Positions 1-5,893 of a DNA stretch of 8,921 bases are shown in pieces. The notes beneath the pieces are model-generated. The model saw only the letters and a program-made list of their open reading frames with translations. It ran no database searches and had not been told where the DNA came from. Made by a program: the position numbers and the translations under genes. Where the stretch lies: contig ONTN01000046.1 of the NCBI GenBank assembly GCA_900320765.1, forward strand, positions 1 to 8,921, written 5' to 3'. The stretch's first letter is position 1. Every line of letters starts with the position of its first letter. The stretch is from an uncultured Eubacteriales bacterium (GTDB lineage Bacteria; Bacillota; Clostridia; Oscillospirales; Oscillospiraceae).

Positions 1-532
1 AGATGATGAGAAGCGGCAGAGCCACGGTTATGACGAGGGCAAGCTCCCAGCGGATAAAGAACATAACGACGAGGGAGCCGACGAGCGTAAGAGAGCAGAT
101 GATGATGTTCTCCGGCCCGTGGTGAGCAAGCTCGGTAATATCGAAAAGGTCGTTCGTCACCCTGCTCATCAGCACTCCGGTGCGGTTTTGGTCGAAGAAC
201 GAGAAGCTGAGGCTCTCGATATGCGTGAATACGTCGCGCCGCATATCGGCCTCGACGAGCACGCCCATATAGTGACCCAAAACGGTGATGATATAGTAAA
301 ACACAGCCTTGAGAAGATAGGCCGCTAGCAGGACGGCAATCACGATAAAGAAGGCCGAAAAAAGCTTATCCGGCAGGTAGCTCTGCATGCTCCTGCGCGA
401 TATTATCGGGAATATAAGGTCGATAATACTGACCGCGAACGCACAAAGCATATCAATTACGAAAAGCTTCATATGCGGCTTAAAGTAAGACAGGAAAACG
501 CCGAGCGGCTTTCCGTTATAGTTCTTTTTCAT
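1..532 (-). CDS. ABC exporter (permease/ATPase), N-terminal part only
   Basis: Partial gene running off the left edge; 177 codons are visible. The start is ATG at 530-532, with an AGGAG Shine-Dalgarno about 8 nt upstream (CTCCT at 540-544 on the plus strand). The protein begins MKKNYNGKPLGVFLSYFKPH and has hydrophobic segments around residues 22-45, 59-85 and 150-177, as in the transmembrane domain of type-I ABC exporters. Residues about 95-130 carry the family pattern before transmembrane helix 3: EADMRRDVFTHIESLSFSFF, then a Gly-x-Leu-Met-Ser-Arg-Val-Thr-Asn-Asp stretch (the 'G-x-L-x-S-R-x-x-N-D' signature of MsbA-like half transporters). The ATP-binding domain would lie outside the window. 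Such proteins export lipids, drugs or peptides from the cytoplasmic membrane, usually as dimers; the substrate cannot be told. The gene is divergent from the 822 gene, with a palindromic block between them. Confidence 0.9.
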   Translation of the reverse strand, partial: MKKNYNGKPLGVFLSYFKPHMKLFVIDMLCAFAVSIIDLIFPIISRRSMQSYLPDKLFSAFFIVIAVLLAAYLLKAVFYYIITVLGHYMGVLVEADMRRDVFTHIESLSFSFFDQNRTGVLMSRVTNDLFDITELAHHGPENIIICSLTLVGSLVVMFFIRWELALVITVALPLLII

Positions 533-562
533 GTCTTTTCTCCTGTGAAATTAATACCGTAA

Positions 563-596
563 TTATATCATATCCGCGTTAGCGGAGATGATATAA
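563..596. repeat. Perfect-but-one inverted repeat (hairpin 1 of the element)
   Basis: Left arm 563-577 pairs with right arm 582-596 around the loop GTTA (578-581). Fourteen base pairs form, with a single A-G mismatch at 572/587. The upper stem is GC-rich (TCCGC/GCGGA) and the lower stem AT-rich (TTATATCAT/ATGATATAA). No T-tract follows on either strand, so it is not a typical intrinsic terminator. Confidence 0.7.
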
Positions 597-632
597 AGTG
601 CCATGCTTTGCGGTTCCGCCTAAAGGGCGGGA

Positions 633-671
633 GCACAGCGGCTATAAGTTTATATATAATAGCCGCTGTGC
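633..671. repeat. 13-bp perfect inverted repeat (hairpin 3 of the element)
   Basis: GCACAGCGGCTAT (633-645) is the exact reverse complement of 659-671, with a 13-nt AT-rich loop (646-658). There is no T-run after the stem on either strand. A smaller GC hairpin (CCGCC 616-620 with GGCGG 626-630) precedes it. Confidence 0.75.
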
Positions 672-723
672 GGATATTATATCATAAGTCGGATTATTTG
701 CAAGCGTGAGGTCAGTTTCATCC

Positions 724-752
724 TTGACCGCCCACGGCGGAACGGGTATACT
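724..752 (+). promoter_or_regulatory. Sigma-A-type promoter for the 822 gene
   Basis: TTGACC (724-729) and TATACT (747-752) are separated by 17 nt, close to the vegetative consensus TTGACA-17-TATAAT. Transcription would start near 759, about 60 nt before the ATG at 822. It is the only good promoter seen in front of the two AT-rich genes at 822 and 1196, which may therefore be co-transcribed. Confidence 0.7.
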
Positions 753-758
753 GTATAC
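746..758. promoter_or_regulatory. Operator-like dyad overlapping the -10 box
   Basis: GTATACTGTATAC consists of two GTATAC half-sites around a central T, a perfect 13-bp dyad covering the -10 hexamer of the 724-752 promoter. A repressor bound here would block RNA polymerase. No regulator gene is visible in the window, so the binding protein is unknown. Confidence 0.4.
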
Positions 759-821
759 GAGATATATGGATAAAGCGCCCCCTTGTGTCTGATTTCGATA
801 CAGTATCATGCGGAGAATAAT

Positions 822-1115
822 ATGAACATACTTGTGAAACTGCTTGATTTTTTAGAAGAGTACAGTACTTATTTATTCAATCATTCGGGCATTGCGTCAT
901 GCATTACAGTACTTTATATGCTCATCGTGCTATTCCTTCATACCGTAGTAAAAATACCGGCATTATTATCATCTATCCTTTTGGCATTATCAAATTTGTC
1001 AACATGGCCGATGTTTATTCGAATACTAACCGGTAAGGAAAAAACGAACTTAATAATAAACAAAGTTGTGTTTGGTTTGGTAGTAGCTTCCACTTTAGGT
1101 CCATTCTTTTTGTAA
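822..1115 (+). CDS. Small hypothetical membrane protein (97 aa)
   Basis: Not recognised as a member of any family. The frame is open from 783, but the ATG at 822 is preferred because GGAG (812-815) lies 6 nt upstream; the upstream ATG at 783 has no comparable site. The protein begins MNILVKLLDFLEEYSTYLFN. It has a long hydrophobic stretch at about residues 22-58 (one long or two short membrane segments) and a C-terminal hydrophobic segment at about 78-97 that ends right at the stop. A short basic and polar loop (LTGKEKTN) sits between them. Its function cannot be inferred. The AT-rich codon choice (ATA, TTA, AAT, AAA) is shared with the next gene and differs from infC onward, suggesting a shared and possibly recent origin. 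It could be an accessory or immunity-type membrane protein, but nothing in the sequence demonstrates that. Confidence 0.6.
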   Translation: MNILVKLLDFLEEYSTYLFNHSGIASCITVLYMLIVLFLHTVVKIPALLSSILLALSNLSTWPMFIRILTGKEKTNLIINKVVFGLVVASTLGPFFL

Positions 1116-1195
1116 AAACACAAGTGGACGGCACTTTTGTGCTGCAAAAAATAGGAATTATCTGAGACAATTAGAATACTGGGGGGTAAGCTTAC

Positions 1196-1720
1196 TTGAA
1201 AAGTAGAGTTGTTTTACTTACAATTATATTAGCATTTTTGCTCTTGTCCTCGGGCTGTTCGGAAAACAGTACAACTGATAATATCCAAGAATCTAAAGAA
1301 ATAGAGATTGAGTTAGAGGATCGGGTAAAACCTGAGCAAGTAAGCTGGAACAAAATAAAAAGCTATTTTTTAGAAAATCGGGCGGACTTTGAGCGTTTAT
1401 TTGACTACTTTAACAGCAAAGATTGGGAATTTGTACAGCTTCTAATTAATTATGATACAGAAAGTGAATTTTATGACATTTACAACATTGAAGGGCGAAA
1501 AGCAAATGATGATGAAATAAGCGAAATTAATTCAATACTGCAAGACTTGGACTTTGTAAGACTATGCGGCAGCATATATTATGAAAAGGCAAATGGAGAG
1601 TCTTGTAATTTTGGCTTTAGATTGGGTGCTACTGGTGTCCGAGTCGGTGAACCGGACGGTTTTCTTATCGTACAGAAAATTGTAGATAGCTGGTATCTTT
1701 ATGAGGTACCGCACGAGTGA
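1196..1720 (+). CDS. Predicted lipoprotein of unknown function (174 aa)
   Basis: The start is TTG at 1196. An in-frame TAA at 1187-1189 excludes any longer start, and no internal Met fits. A G-rich ribosome site (1181-1186) lies 9 nt upstream. The N-terminus is a lipoprotein signal peptide: basic residues MKSR, a hydrophobic core at residues 5-17, then Ser-Ser-Gly-Cys with the lipidated Cys at 21. The -3 position is Ser rather than the usual Leu, so the lipobox is slightly atypical. After processing, a polar acidic linker (residues 22-45) leads to a globular domain of about 125 residues rich in aromatic and acidic residues. The mature protein should be anchored on the outer face of the membrane. 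I recognise no domain. It sits 80 nt after the small membrane protein gene, shares its AT-rich composition, and is probably in the same transcript. No terminator is evident after it. Confidence 0.75.
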   Translation: MKSRVVLLTIILAFLLLSSGCSENSTTDNIQESKEIEIELEDRVKPEQVSWNKIKSYFLENRADFERLFDYFNSKDWEFVQLLINYDTESEFYDIYNIEGRKANDDEISEINSILQDLDFVRLCGSIYYEKANGESCNFGFRLGATGVRVGEPDGFLIVQKIVDSWYLYEVPHE

Positions 1721-1806
1721 CCGTTCTATCATAAAACACGACGAACATAAAATGGCCGTCCCCTTGTTGTCTTAGCTTGAAATATTTTCAAATAATAAAA
1801 TAATCC

Positions 1807-1835
1807 TTGACAAAAGGCGCGGCGTCTGTTATATT
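1807..1835 (+). promoter_or_regulatory. Strong sigma-A promoter of the infC operon
   Basis: TTGACA (1807-1812, perfect -35) and TATATT (1830-1835, one mismatch from TATAAT) are separated by exactly 17 nt. The predicted transcription start is near 1842, giving a leader of about 159 nt before infC. This strength is expected for a ribosomal-protein operon. Confidence 0.85.
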
Positions 1836-1841
1836 AATTCG

Positions 1842-2000
1842 GTACAAAGAAGAAGGAAGGCTTTCCTCACCCTGCCGAATGGTCGCGCAGCGGTCAACAC
1901 TGATTAAAAGGCCCGCTTGCGGCCTTATTGCGGTGCGTGGATACCTTCCGGTGTCTGCGCCATTTTTTTGGCTTTTATTTATTCTTGGAGGTGTTTTACG
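1842..2000 (+). promoter_or_regulatory. infC operon leader, probable L20-type autoregulatory leader
   Basis: This is the untranslated leader between the promoter and infC. It contains a small hairpin (GGAA/TTCC, 1855-1866), a central stretch about 1880-1910, a hairpin AAGGCC/GGCCTT (1908-1913 with 1921-1926), and the terminator-like stem at 1932-1969. In Bacillus subtilis the infC-rpmI-rplT operon is repressed when ribosomal protein L20 binds the leader and promotes premature termination, and L20 leaders are widespread in Firmicutes. Gene order, leader length and the attenuator fit that model here. Assignment to the family is from context and architecture; I could not test a covariance model. 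Confidence 0.65.
1932..1969 (+). terminator. Intrinsic attenuator within the infC leader
   Basis: GGTGCG (1932-1937) pairs with TGCGCC (1956-1961), and GATACC (1940-1945) pairs with GGTGTC (1950-1955), around the loop TTCC. That makes a 12-bp stem, including three G-T pairs, with a 2-nt bulge at 1938-1939. It is followed by A and seven T (1963-1969). This is a full intrinsic terminator placed between a strong promoter and the first gene, which is the arrangement of a transcription attenuator. An antiterminator could form with the GC-rich segments just upstream (GGCC/GCGG around 1911-1932). Confidence 0.75.
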
Positions 2001-2519
2001 ATCGCTACTTTGGACCATGAATTAAATGAGGAGATCCTTGATAATGAAGTTCGCCTCATTGGAGACGACGGGACCCAGCTCGGCATTATGAGCGCGGTGG
2101 CCGCGCTTGAGATAGCCACTGAAAAAGGGCTTGACCTCGTTAAGATCTCTCCGAACGCAGTACCCCCGGTCTGCCGCCTTATGGATTACGGCAAATACCG
2201 CTTCGAGCAGGCAAAGCGCGAGCGCGAGGCAAAGAAGAATCAGCGTATCATCGAGGTCAAGGAGATCAGAATGTCCCCTGGCATCGGCGATAACGACTTC
2301 AATACCAAGCTGCGCAACGGCTCAAAGTTCCTTCAGGACGGAGACAGGCTCAAGGTAACCATCAGGTTCCGCGGCCGCGAGATGGCTCACACCTCGATCG
2401 GTGAGGAGCTTTTGAACAGGTTTGCCGATGGCTGCGCGGAATTTGCGTCCATGGACAAGGCTCCAAAGCTCGAGGGCAGGAATATGAGCATATTCCTCTC
2501 CCCCAAATCCTCTAAGTAA
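2001..2519 (+). CDS. infC: Translation initiation factor IF-3
   Basis: IF3 binds the 30S subunit, keeps subunits apart and checks start-codon and initiator-tRNA pairing. The 172-aa product has the IF3 N-terminal domain (LNEEILDNEVRLIGDDG, then QLGIMS), the linker helix CRLMDYGKYRFEQAKRE and the C-terminal domain (VKEIRMSP, then VTIRFRGREMAH). Length matches the family. The chosen start is ATC at 2001: the Shine-Dalgarno GGAGG (1987-1991) is 9 nt upstream and the protein then begins (M)ATLDHELNEE, the normal IF3 N-terminus. There is no in-frame ATG or GTG near it. A TTG at 2010 is 18 nt from the Shine-Dalgarno, and a TTG at 1917 would run through the attenuator. Rare AUU/AUC-type starts on infC are a known autoregulatory device, because IF3 discriminates against them. 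It is first in the operon with rpmI and rplT. Confidence 0.95.
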   Translation: MATLDHELNEEILDNEVRLIGDDGTQLGIMSAVAALEIATEKGLDLVKISPNAVPPVCRLMDYGKYRFEQAKREREAKKNQRIIEVKEIRMSPGIGDNDFNTKLRNGSKFLQDGDRLKVTIRFRGREMAHTSIGEELLNRFADGCAEFASMDKAPKLEGRNMSIFLSPKSSK

Positions 2520-2582
2520 CAGGACAGCTAAGTACACCAAGGCCGCTATGCGGCAATTAAATTTTCGGAAGGAGAACTAAAG

Positions 2583-2786
2583 ATGCCTAAGATCAAGACC
2601 CACAGCGGGGCAAAGAAGAGATTCAATCTCACCAAGACCGGCAAAGTAAAGCGCGCACACGCTTTCAAGAGCCACCTTCTTAACGGACACGGAAAAACTC
2701 CCAAGCGCAAGAGAGGCCTCCGCAAGGGTGCCTATGCCGATAAGACCAACGAGTCGGCGATCAAGCGTATGATTCTGTATAAATAA
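2583..2786 (+). CDS. rpmI: 50S ribosomal protein L35
   Basis: Small basic large-subunit protein, 67 aa, beginning MPKIKTHSGAKKRF, with the conserved TKTGKVKRAHAFKSHLL and KRKRGLRKG segments. Length is typical of bacterial L35 (about 65 aa). The ATG has AAGGAG about 8 nt upstream. It lies 63 nt after infC and 14 nt before rplT, in the invariant infC-rpmI-rplT order, and is presumably controlled through the same leader. Confidence 0.97.
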   Translation: MPKIKTHSGAKKRFNLTKTGKVKRAHAFKSHLLNGHGKTPKRKRGLRKGAYADKTNESAIKRMILYK

Positions 2787-2800
2787 GGAGGACTCTTAAA

Positions 2801-3154
2801 ATGGCAAGAATTAAGGGCGCGATGATGACGCGCAAGAGAAGAAACAAGACTCTTAAGCTCGCTAAGGGCTATTGGGGAGCCAAGTCGAAGCATTACAAGA
2901 TGGCTAACCAGGCCGTTATGAAGAGCCTCACCTATGCTTACGTCGGCCGCAAGGCGAAGAAGCGCGACTTCCGCAAGCTTTGGATCACCCGTATCTCCGC
3001 AGGCTGCAAGGCTAACGGCATGAACTATTCCACCTTTATGCACGGCCTCAAGCTCGCCGGCGTCGATATGAACCGGAAGATGCTCTCCGAGATGGCTATC
3101 CATTCTCCCGAGGCCTTCACTCAGCTCACCGAGATCGCGAAGGCTGCTCTTTGA
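2801..3154 (+). CDS. rplT: 50S ribosomal protein L20
   Basis: Product of 117 aa, the usual L20 length, beginning MARIKGAMMTRKRRNKTLKL, with the conserved AKGYWGAKSKHYK, AYVGRKAKKRDFRKLWI and NGMNYSTFMHGLK segments. L20 binds 23S rRNA early in 50S assembly through its long basic N-terminal extension, and in Bacillus subtilis it also represses its own operon by binding the infC leader. The Shine-Dalgarno AAGGAGG is 8-9 nt before the ATG. It is the last gene of the operon and is followed after 16 nt by a strong terminator. Confidence 0.98.
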   Translation: MARIKGAMMTRKRRNKTLKLAKGYWGAKSKHYKMANQAVMKSLTYAYVGRKAKKRDFRKLWITRISAGCKANGMNYSTFMHGLKLAGVDMNRKMLSEMAIHSPEAFTQLTEIAKAAL

Positions 3155-3170
3155 TCCATACAAAATAAAT

Positions 3171-3209
3171 GCACAAGGTTTCTGATTTGAGAAGCCTTGT
3201 GCTTTTTTT
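3171..3209 (+). terminator. Rho-independent terminator after rplT, possibly bidirectional
   Basis: GCACAAGG (3171-3178) pairs with CCTTGTGC (3195-3202). The stem extends by two A-T pairs past a one-base bulge, and seven T follow (3203-3209). On the minus strand the same stem is followed by ATTTATTTT, so it could also end the convergent ydcF-like transcript, whose stop codon (3208-3210) overlaps the T-tract. Confidence 0.9.
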
Positions 3210-3969
3210 ATTTTCTGAACACGAGATAGTACCACATCGCGAAAGCCTCGCGAATATAGTAGTTTCCGGTGAGCACTGGGTATCCGTTAAATCCCGCGGC
3301 TCCCGTCACCTTTTCAAAGCCCGCCTGCCTCGCGTAGAGCTTTCCCCGTGCGAGGTGGTAGCCCTCGCTCACGACGCAGATCTTTCCCGAAAAATCCGGC
3401 TCGCGCTCGAGGATAATTGCGCGGGAAAATTCAAGATTTTCCCTCGTGCTGGTCGACTTGTCCTCCATGATAAGTCTCTCTTCAGAAACGCCCCTTGACT
3501 TGAGCCAGTCGTACATACATCTTGCCTCGCTCACGTTCTCGCCTCTGCCCTGCCCGCCGGACAGTATCAGAACGGTTTCCGGGTTTTCGTTCGCGTACTG
3601 GAGTGCCGCCTTCATACGCGCGTACAGAGAGGCTGACGGGGTATTGCCCCTCACTCCCGCGCCGAGGACTATCGCGTAATCTGCCCCGGAATTATCCCCG
3701 GTATCGGCCTCCGAGGCTATCATTGCTATTGTAACGGTAAGGGCGAAGGCGAAAAGTATAATGGCGTAGACCGCGATTCTGTTTAATATCCTCGCAGCCT
3801 TCTCATGCTTTTTGGAGAGCATCTTCATAAGCATAAAGAAGATCGACGCAGCGGCTATTCCGAGAAACGTATAGCCGATGAAATTATAGCCCATTCGTAT
3901 TCCGATAAAGGCGATTCCGATCGTGCCGGATATGAGGGCGGTCAGAATATATCCAAGGTATTTTCTCAA
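3208..3969 (-). CDS. DUF218/YdcF-family membrane protein
   Basis: Product of 253 aa from the TTG at 3967-3969. Three hydrophobic segments (about residues 4-25, 29-49 and 62-84) precede a DUF218 domain. That domain shows the family pattern in order: AIVLGAGV, a PSASLYARM stretch, ILSGGQGRGE with the following SEA, GVSEERLIMEDKSTSTRENL, and VVSEGYHLARG near the C-terminal third. The family includes E. coli YdcF, SanA and ElyC, linked to envelope integrity; the enzymatic reaction is unsettled. The start rests on a GGGAGGAG ribosome site 8 nt upstream of the TTG, which overlaps the ABC-F stop in a TTGA tetranucleotide and implies translational coupling. A longer frame open to 4029 is possible but would overlap the ABC-F gene by 64 bp. 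The gene ends inside the rplT terminator. Confidence 0.85.
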   Translation of the reverse strand: MRKYLGYILTALISGTIGIAFIGIRMGYNFIGYTFLGIAAASIFFMLMKMLSKKHEKAARILNRIAVYAIILFAFALTVTIAMIASEADTGDNSGADYAIVLGAGVRGNTPSASLYARMKAALQYANENPETVLILSGGQGRGENVSEARCMYDWLKSRGVSEERLIMEDKSTSTRENLEFSRAIILEREPDFSGKICVVSEGYHLARGKLYARQAGFEKVTGAAGFNGYPVLTGNYYIREAFAMWYYLVFRK

Positions 3970-5843
3970 TCCGCCAACTCCTCCCATTCCATATACTTCT
4001 CCGACAGCTGGGCGTGGAGTGCGTCCCACTCTATGCCGAGCTCGATGAGCTTTTCATAGTCCGAGGCGTGCTCCTCCTGAGCCTTCTCGTTTTCATCGAG
4101 CTTTTTCTCGATATCGGCTATCTCGCGCTCAAGCCTCGCAAGCTGCTTCTCCTTCGTGTACTGCGAGGTCCGCTTCTCCTTCTGCGGCTTCGGAGCGGGC
4201 TCCTCCTTCGCCTTCTTCAGCGCGGGAGAGGCCTCTCTCTCCTTCATCTCAAGATATCGCTCGTAGCCGCACTTATAGTCGAAGAGCTTCCCGTCCCTCA
4301 GCTCCCAGATCCGGGTGGCGAATTTGGATATAAAGTATCTGTCGTGCGAGACAAATAAGAGAGCCTCGCCGTAATCCGAGAGCGCGTCCTCCACCCACTC
4401 CCTCATCGCGATATCGAGGTGGTTCGTCGGCTCGTCGAGGATAAGCAGGTTGAGATTAGAGCGCATTATTATGGCGAGCTTGAGCCTCGATTTCTCTCCG
4501 CCCGAGAGCTGGGACACCTTCGTAAAAACGTCGTCGCCGCGGAACATATAGGCGCCGAGCCTGTCCCTTGCGTCGCCCATCTGGAGCTTTGCCTCGTACA
4601 TCATCGTCTCAAGGACGGTCAGGTTTTCATCCTGAAAGCTTACAATCTGCGGAAGGTAGGCAGTTTTGACCGCGGGGCCGAGGCGGATAAGCCCCTCGTC
4701 CGGGCTCTCCTCATTCATAATAAGCTTAATAAACGTGGATTTGCCCGTTCCGTTATCGCCAATGAGGGCGACGCGTTCGCCGCCGCGCATCAGAAGGTCG
4801 ACGCCCGAAAAGAGTTTCCTGTCTCCGAAGGACTTTGCAGCGTTTTTAACGAGAAGTACCTCGTCGGCACGGAACTCGGTCTCGGAAAAGCGGGCCTTCA
4901 TTCTCTCCTCTGTCTGCGGCTTATCCACCGTCTCCATCTTCTCTATCCGCTTTTCAATGGAGAAAGCCCGCTTGTGGAGCTTGTCGTTGCCCATAAACGC
5001 CCAGAGGTGCAGATCGTCGGCAGCCTTGCGGAGCTGCGCTATCTTCGACTGTTCCTTTTCATACTGCTTGAGCTTCTCCTGATATCGGCGGCGCTTCTCC
5101 TCAACGTAAAATGAATAGCTGCCGGGATAGAATTCCGCCCTGCCGCCCGTGATCTCTATTATTCGCGATACAGCCCTGTCAAGGAACCAGCGGTCGTGCG
5201 AAATTGCGAGAACGGTGCCGCGAAAATGGGAGATATAGTTTTCAAGCCATGCGACTGCGCTCATATCGAGATGGTTCGTCGGCTCGTCCAAAAGCAGGAT
5301 ATCGGTATTCTCAAGTATAAGGCGGGCGAGATTCATTCGAGTTCTCTCACCGCCGGATAGCTCGGAAAAAAGCTGGTCTCTCTGCGCCCTCGGTATCCCG
5401 AGGCCGTTCGCAACAGTATCGCGCAGCCTTTCAAGCTCATAGCCGCCGAGGCGGTCAAATTCGTGCGAGAGAAAGTCATATCTCTTCATCGTGGGCTCTG
5501 AGACGTCGCCAGAGGACATTTTTTCCTCGAGCTCTCGCATCTCCCTGCCGATCGCGAAAACGCGCTCGTGCGCCGTTTTAAGCACGTCCTCCGCCGTCAT
5601 ATTCTCCGCGTAGTTTGGGATCTGGCTGAGTACGCCGACCCTTTTATTCTTCGGTATTATCACTCCGCCCTCATCCGGCGTTATCTCGCCGGTGATGATG
5701 CGGAAGAGGGTTGTCTTTCCCGCTCCGTTTCGTCCGAGTATGCCGACGTGCTCCCCCTCGAATATCTCAAAGGAGAGGCCGTCAAGCACGTTTTCGCCTA
5801 CCTCGAAGCCGTGCCTTATATTCTGTACGGAAATGTCAGTCAT
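3966..5843 (-). CDS. ABC-F family ATPase (ribosome-associated)
   Basis: A 625-aa soluble protein with two ABC domains and no membrane segments. Domain 1: Walker A GRNGAGKT (37-44), signature SGGER (163-167), Walker B LLLDEP (183-188), switch SHDRWF (215-220). Linker (about 245-325) is charged and helical with the YEKEQ/KRAFSIEKRIEK pattern of the P-site tRNA interaction motif. Domain 2: GDNGTGKS (362-369), SGGEK (447-451), LLILDEP (466-472), SHDRYF (499-504). A Lys/Glu-rich stretch and predicted coiled coil (about 540-625) complete it, as in Bacillus YdiF-type and Uup-type members. ABC-F proteins bind the ribosomal E site and relieve stalled translation; some give antibiotic resistance. Nothing here marks it as a resistance protein, and the housekeeping context suggests a translation-factor role. 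The ATG at 5841-5843 has GGAG about 7 nt upstream. It is coupled to the following DUF218 gene. Confidence 0.95.
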   Translation of the reverse strand: MTDISVQNIRHGFEVGENVLDGLSFEIFEGEHVGILGRNGAGKTTLFRIITGEITPDEGGVIIPKNKRVGVLSQIPNYAENMTAEDVLKTAHERVFAIGREMRELEEKMSSGDVSEPTMKRYDFLSHEFDRLGGYELERLRDTVANGLGIPRAQRDQLFSELSGGERTRMNLARLILENTDILLLDEPTNHLDMSAVAWLENYISHFRGTVLAISHDRWFLDRAVSRIIEITGGRAEFYPGSYSFYVEEKRRRYQEKLKQYEKEQSKIAQLRKAADDLHLWAFMGNDKLHKRAFSIEKRIEKMETVDKPQTEERMKARFSETEFRADEVLLVKNAAKSFGDRKLFSGVDLLMRGGERVALIGDNGTGKSTFIKLIMNEESPDEGLIRLGPAVKTAYLPQIVSFQDENLTVLETMMYEAKLQMGDARDRLGAYMFRGDDVFTKVSQLSGGEKSRLKLAIIMRSNLNLLILDEPTNHLDIAMREWVEDALSDYGEALLFVSHDRYFISKFATRIWELRDGKLFDYKCGYERYLEMKEREASPALKKAKEEPAPKPQKEKRTSQYTKEKQLARLEREIADIEKKLDENEKAQEEHASDYEKLIELGIEWDALHAQLSEKYMEWEELAD

Positions 5844-5856
5844 ATTGTTTCTCCGG

Positions 5857-5893
5857 AAAATGAAAACGGGCGGGCAAACTATGCCCGCCCGTT
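5857..5893 (-). terminator. Intrinsic terminator downstream of the zinc-ribbon gene
   Basis: A perfect 12-bp GC-rich stem (5865-5876 with 5882-5893, core CGGGCGGGC/GCCCGCCCG) around a 5-nt loop. On the minus strand it is followed by TTTTCATTTT. It ends the efp/zinc-ribbon transcript 19 nt after the stop and sits only about 14 nt before the ABC-F start. No separate ABC-F promoter is evident, so partial read-through, or a promoter overlapping this region, may feed ABC-F. Confidence 0.8.

Larger units (their letters stand above)
562..687. repeat. Nested palindromic intergenic element
   Basis: A compact block of about 125 bp with three consecutive hairpins (563-596, 616-630, 633-671) bounded by an 11-bp direct repeat, ATTATATCATA at 562-572 and again at 676-686. 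ATATCCGC (570-577) can also pair with GCGGATAT (670-677), so the whole block can fold as one large stem that competes with the local hairpins. It lies between divergent genes, where a terminator would not be expected, and it has no coding potential. The form resembles dispersed REP/MITE-like palindromic repeats that I recall as common between genes in Clostridia; that family assignment is inference. Both copies of the terminal motif read TGATATAAT on the minus strand, an extended -10-like sequence, so the left copy (562-567 as the -10 hexamer) could also serve the leftward ABC transporter gene. No matching -35 is seen. Confidence 0.55.

Noticed and set aside
1131..1142. Short GCAC-TTTT-GTGC hairpin after the 822 gene
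   Set aside because: Four-base stem with no T-tract behind it; too weak to call a terminator between the two AT-rich genes.
1721..1806. Search for a gene or terminator between the lipoprotein gene and the infC promoter
   Set aside because: No open frame with a ribosome site and no convincing hairpin is visible in these 86 bases.
1917..2000. Longer infC frame opening at TTG 1917
   Set aside because: It would translate the attenuator stem and T-run, has no ribosome site, and adds 28 residues unlike any IF3 N-terminus; the ATC at 2001 fits far better.
3970..4029. N-terminal extension of the DUF218 protein to 4029
   Set aside because: The extra residues overlap the ABC-F coding sequence and are Gly/Pro/Arg-rich, unlike a membrane protein start; a ribosome site exists only before the TTG at 3967-3969 (the ATG at 3985-3987 is a weaker alternative).
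4419..5114. 231-codon plus-strand open frame opposite the ABC-F gene
   Set aside because: It is antisense to a clear two-domain ABC ATPase, with Leu/Arg-rich composition typical of a shadow frame and no ribosome site.
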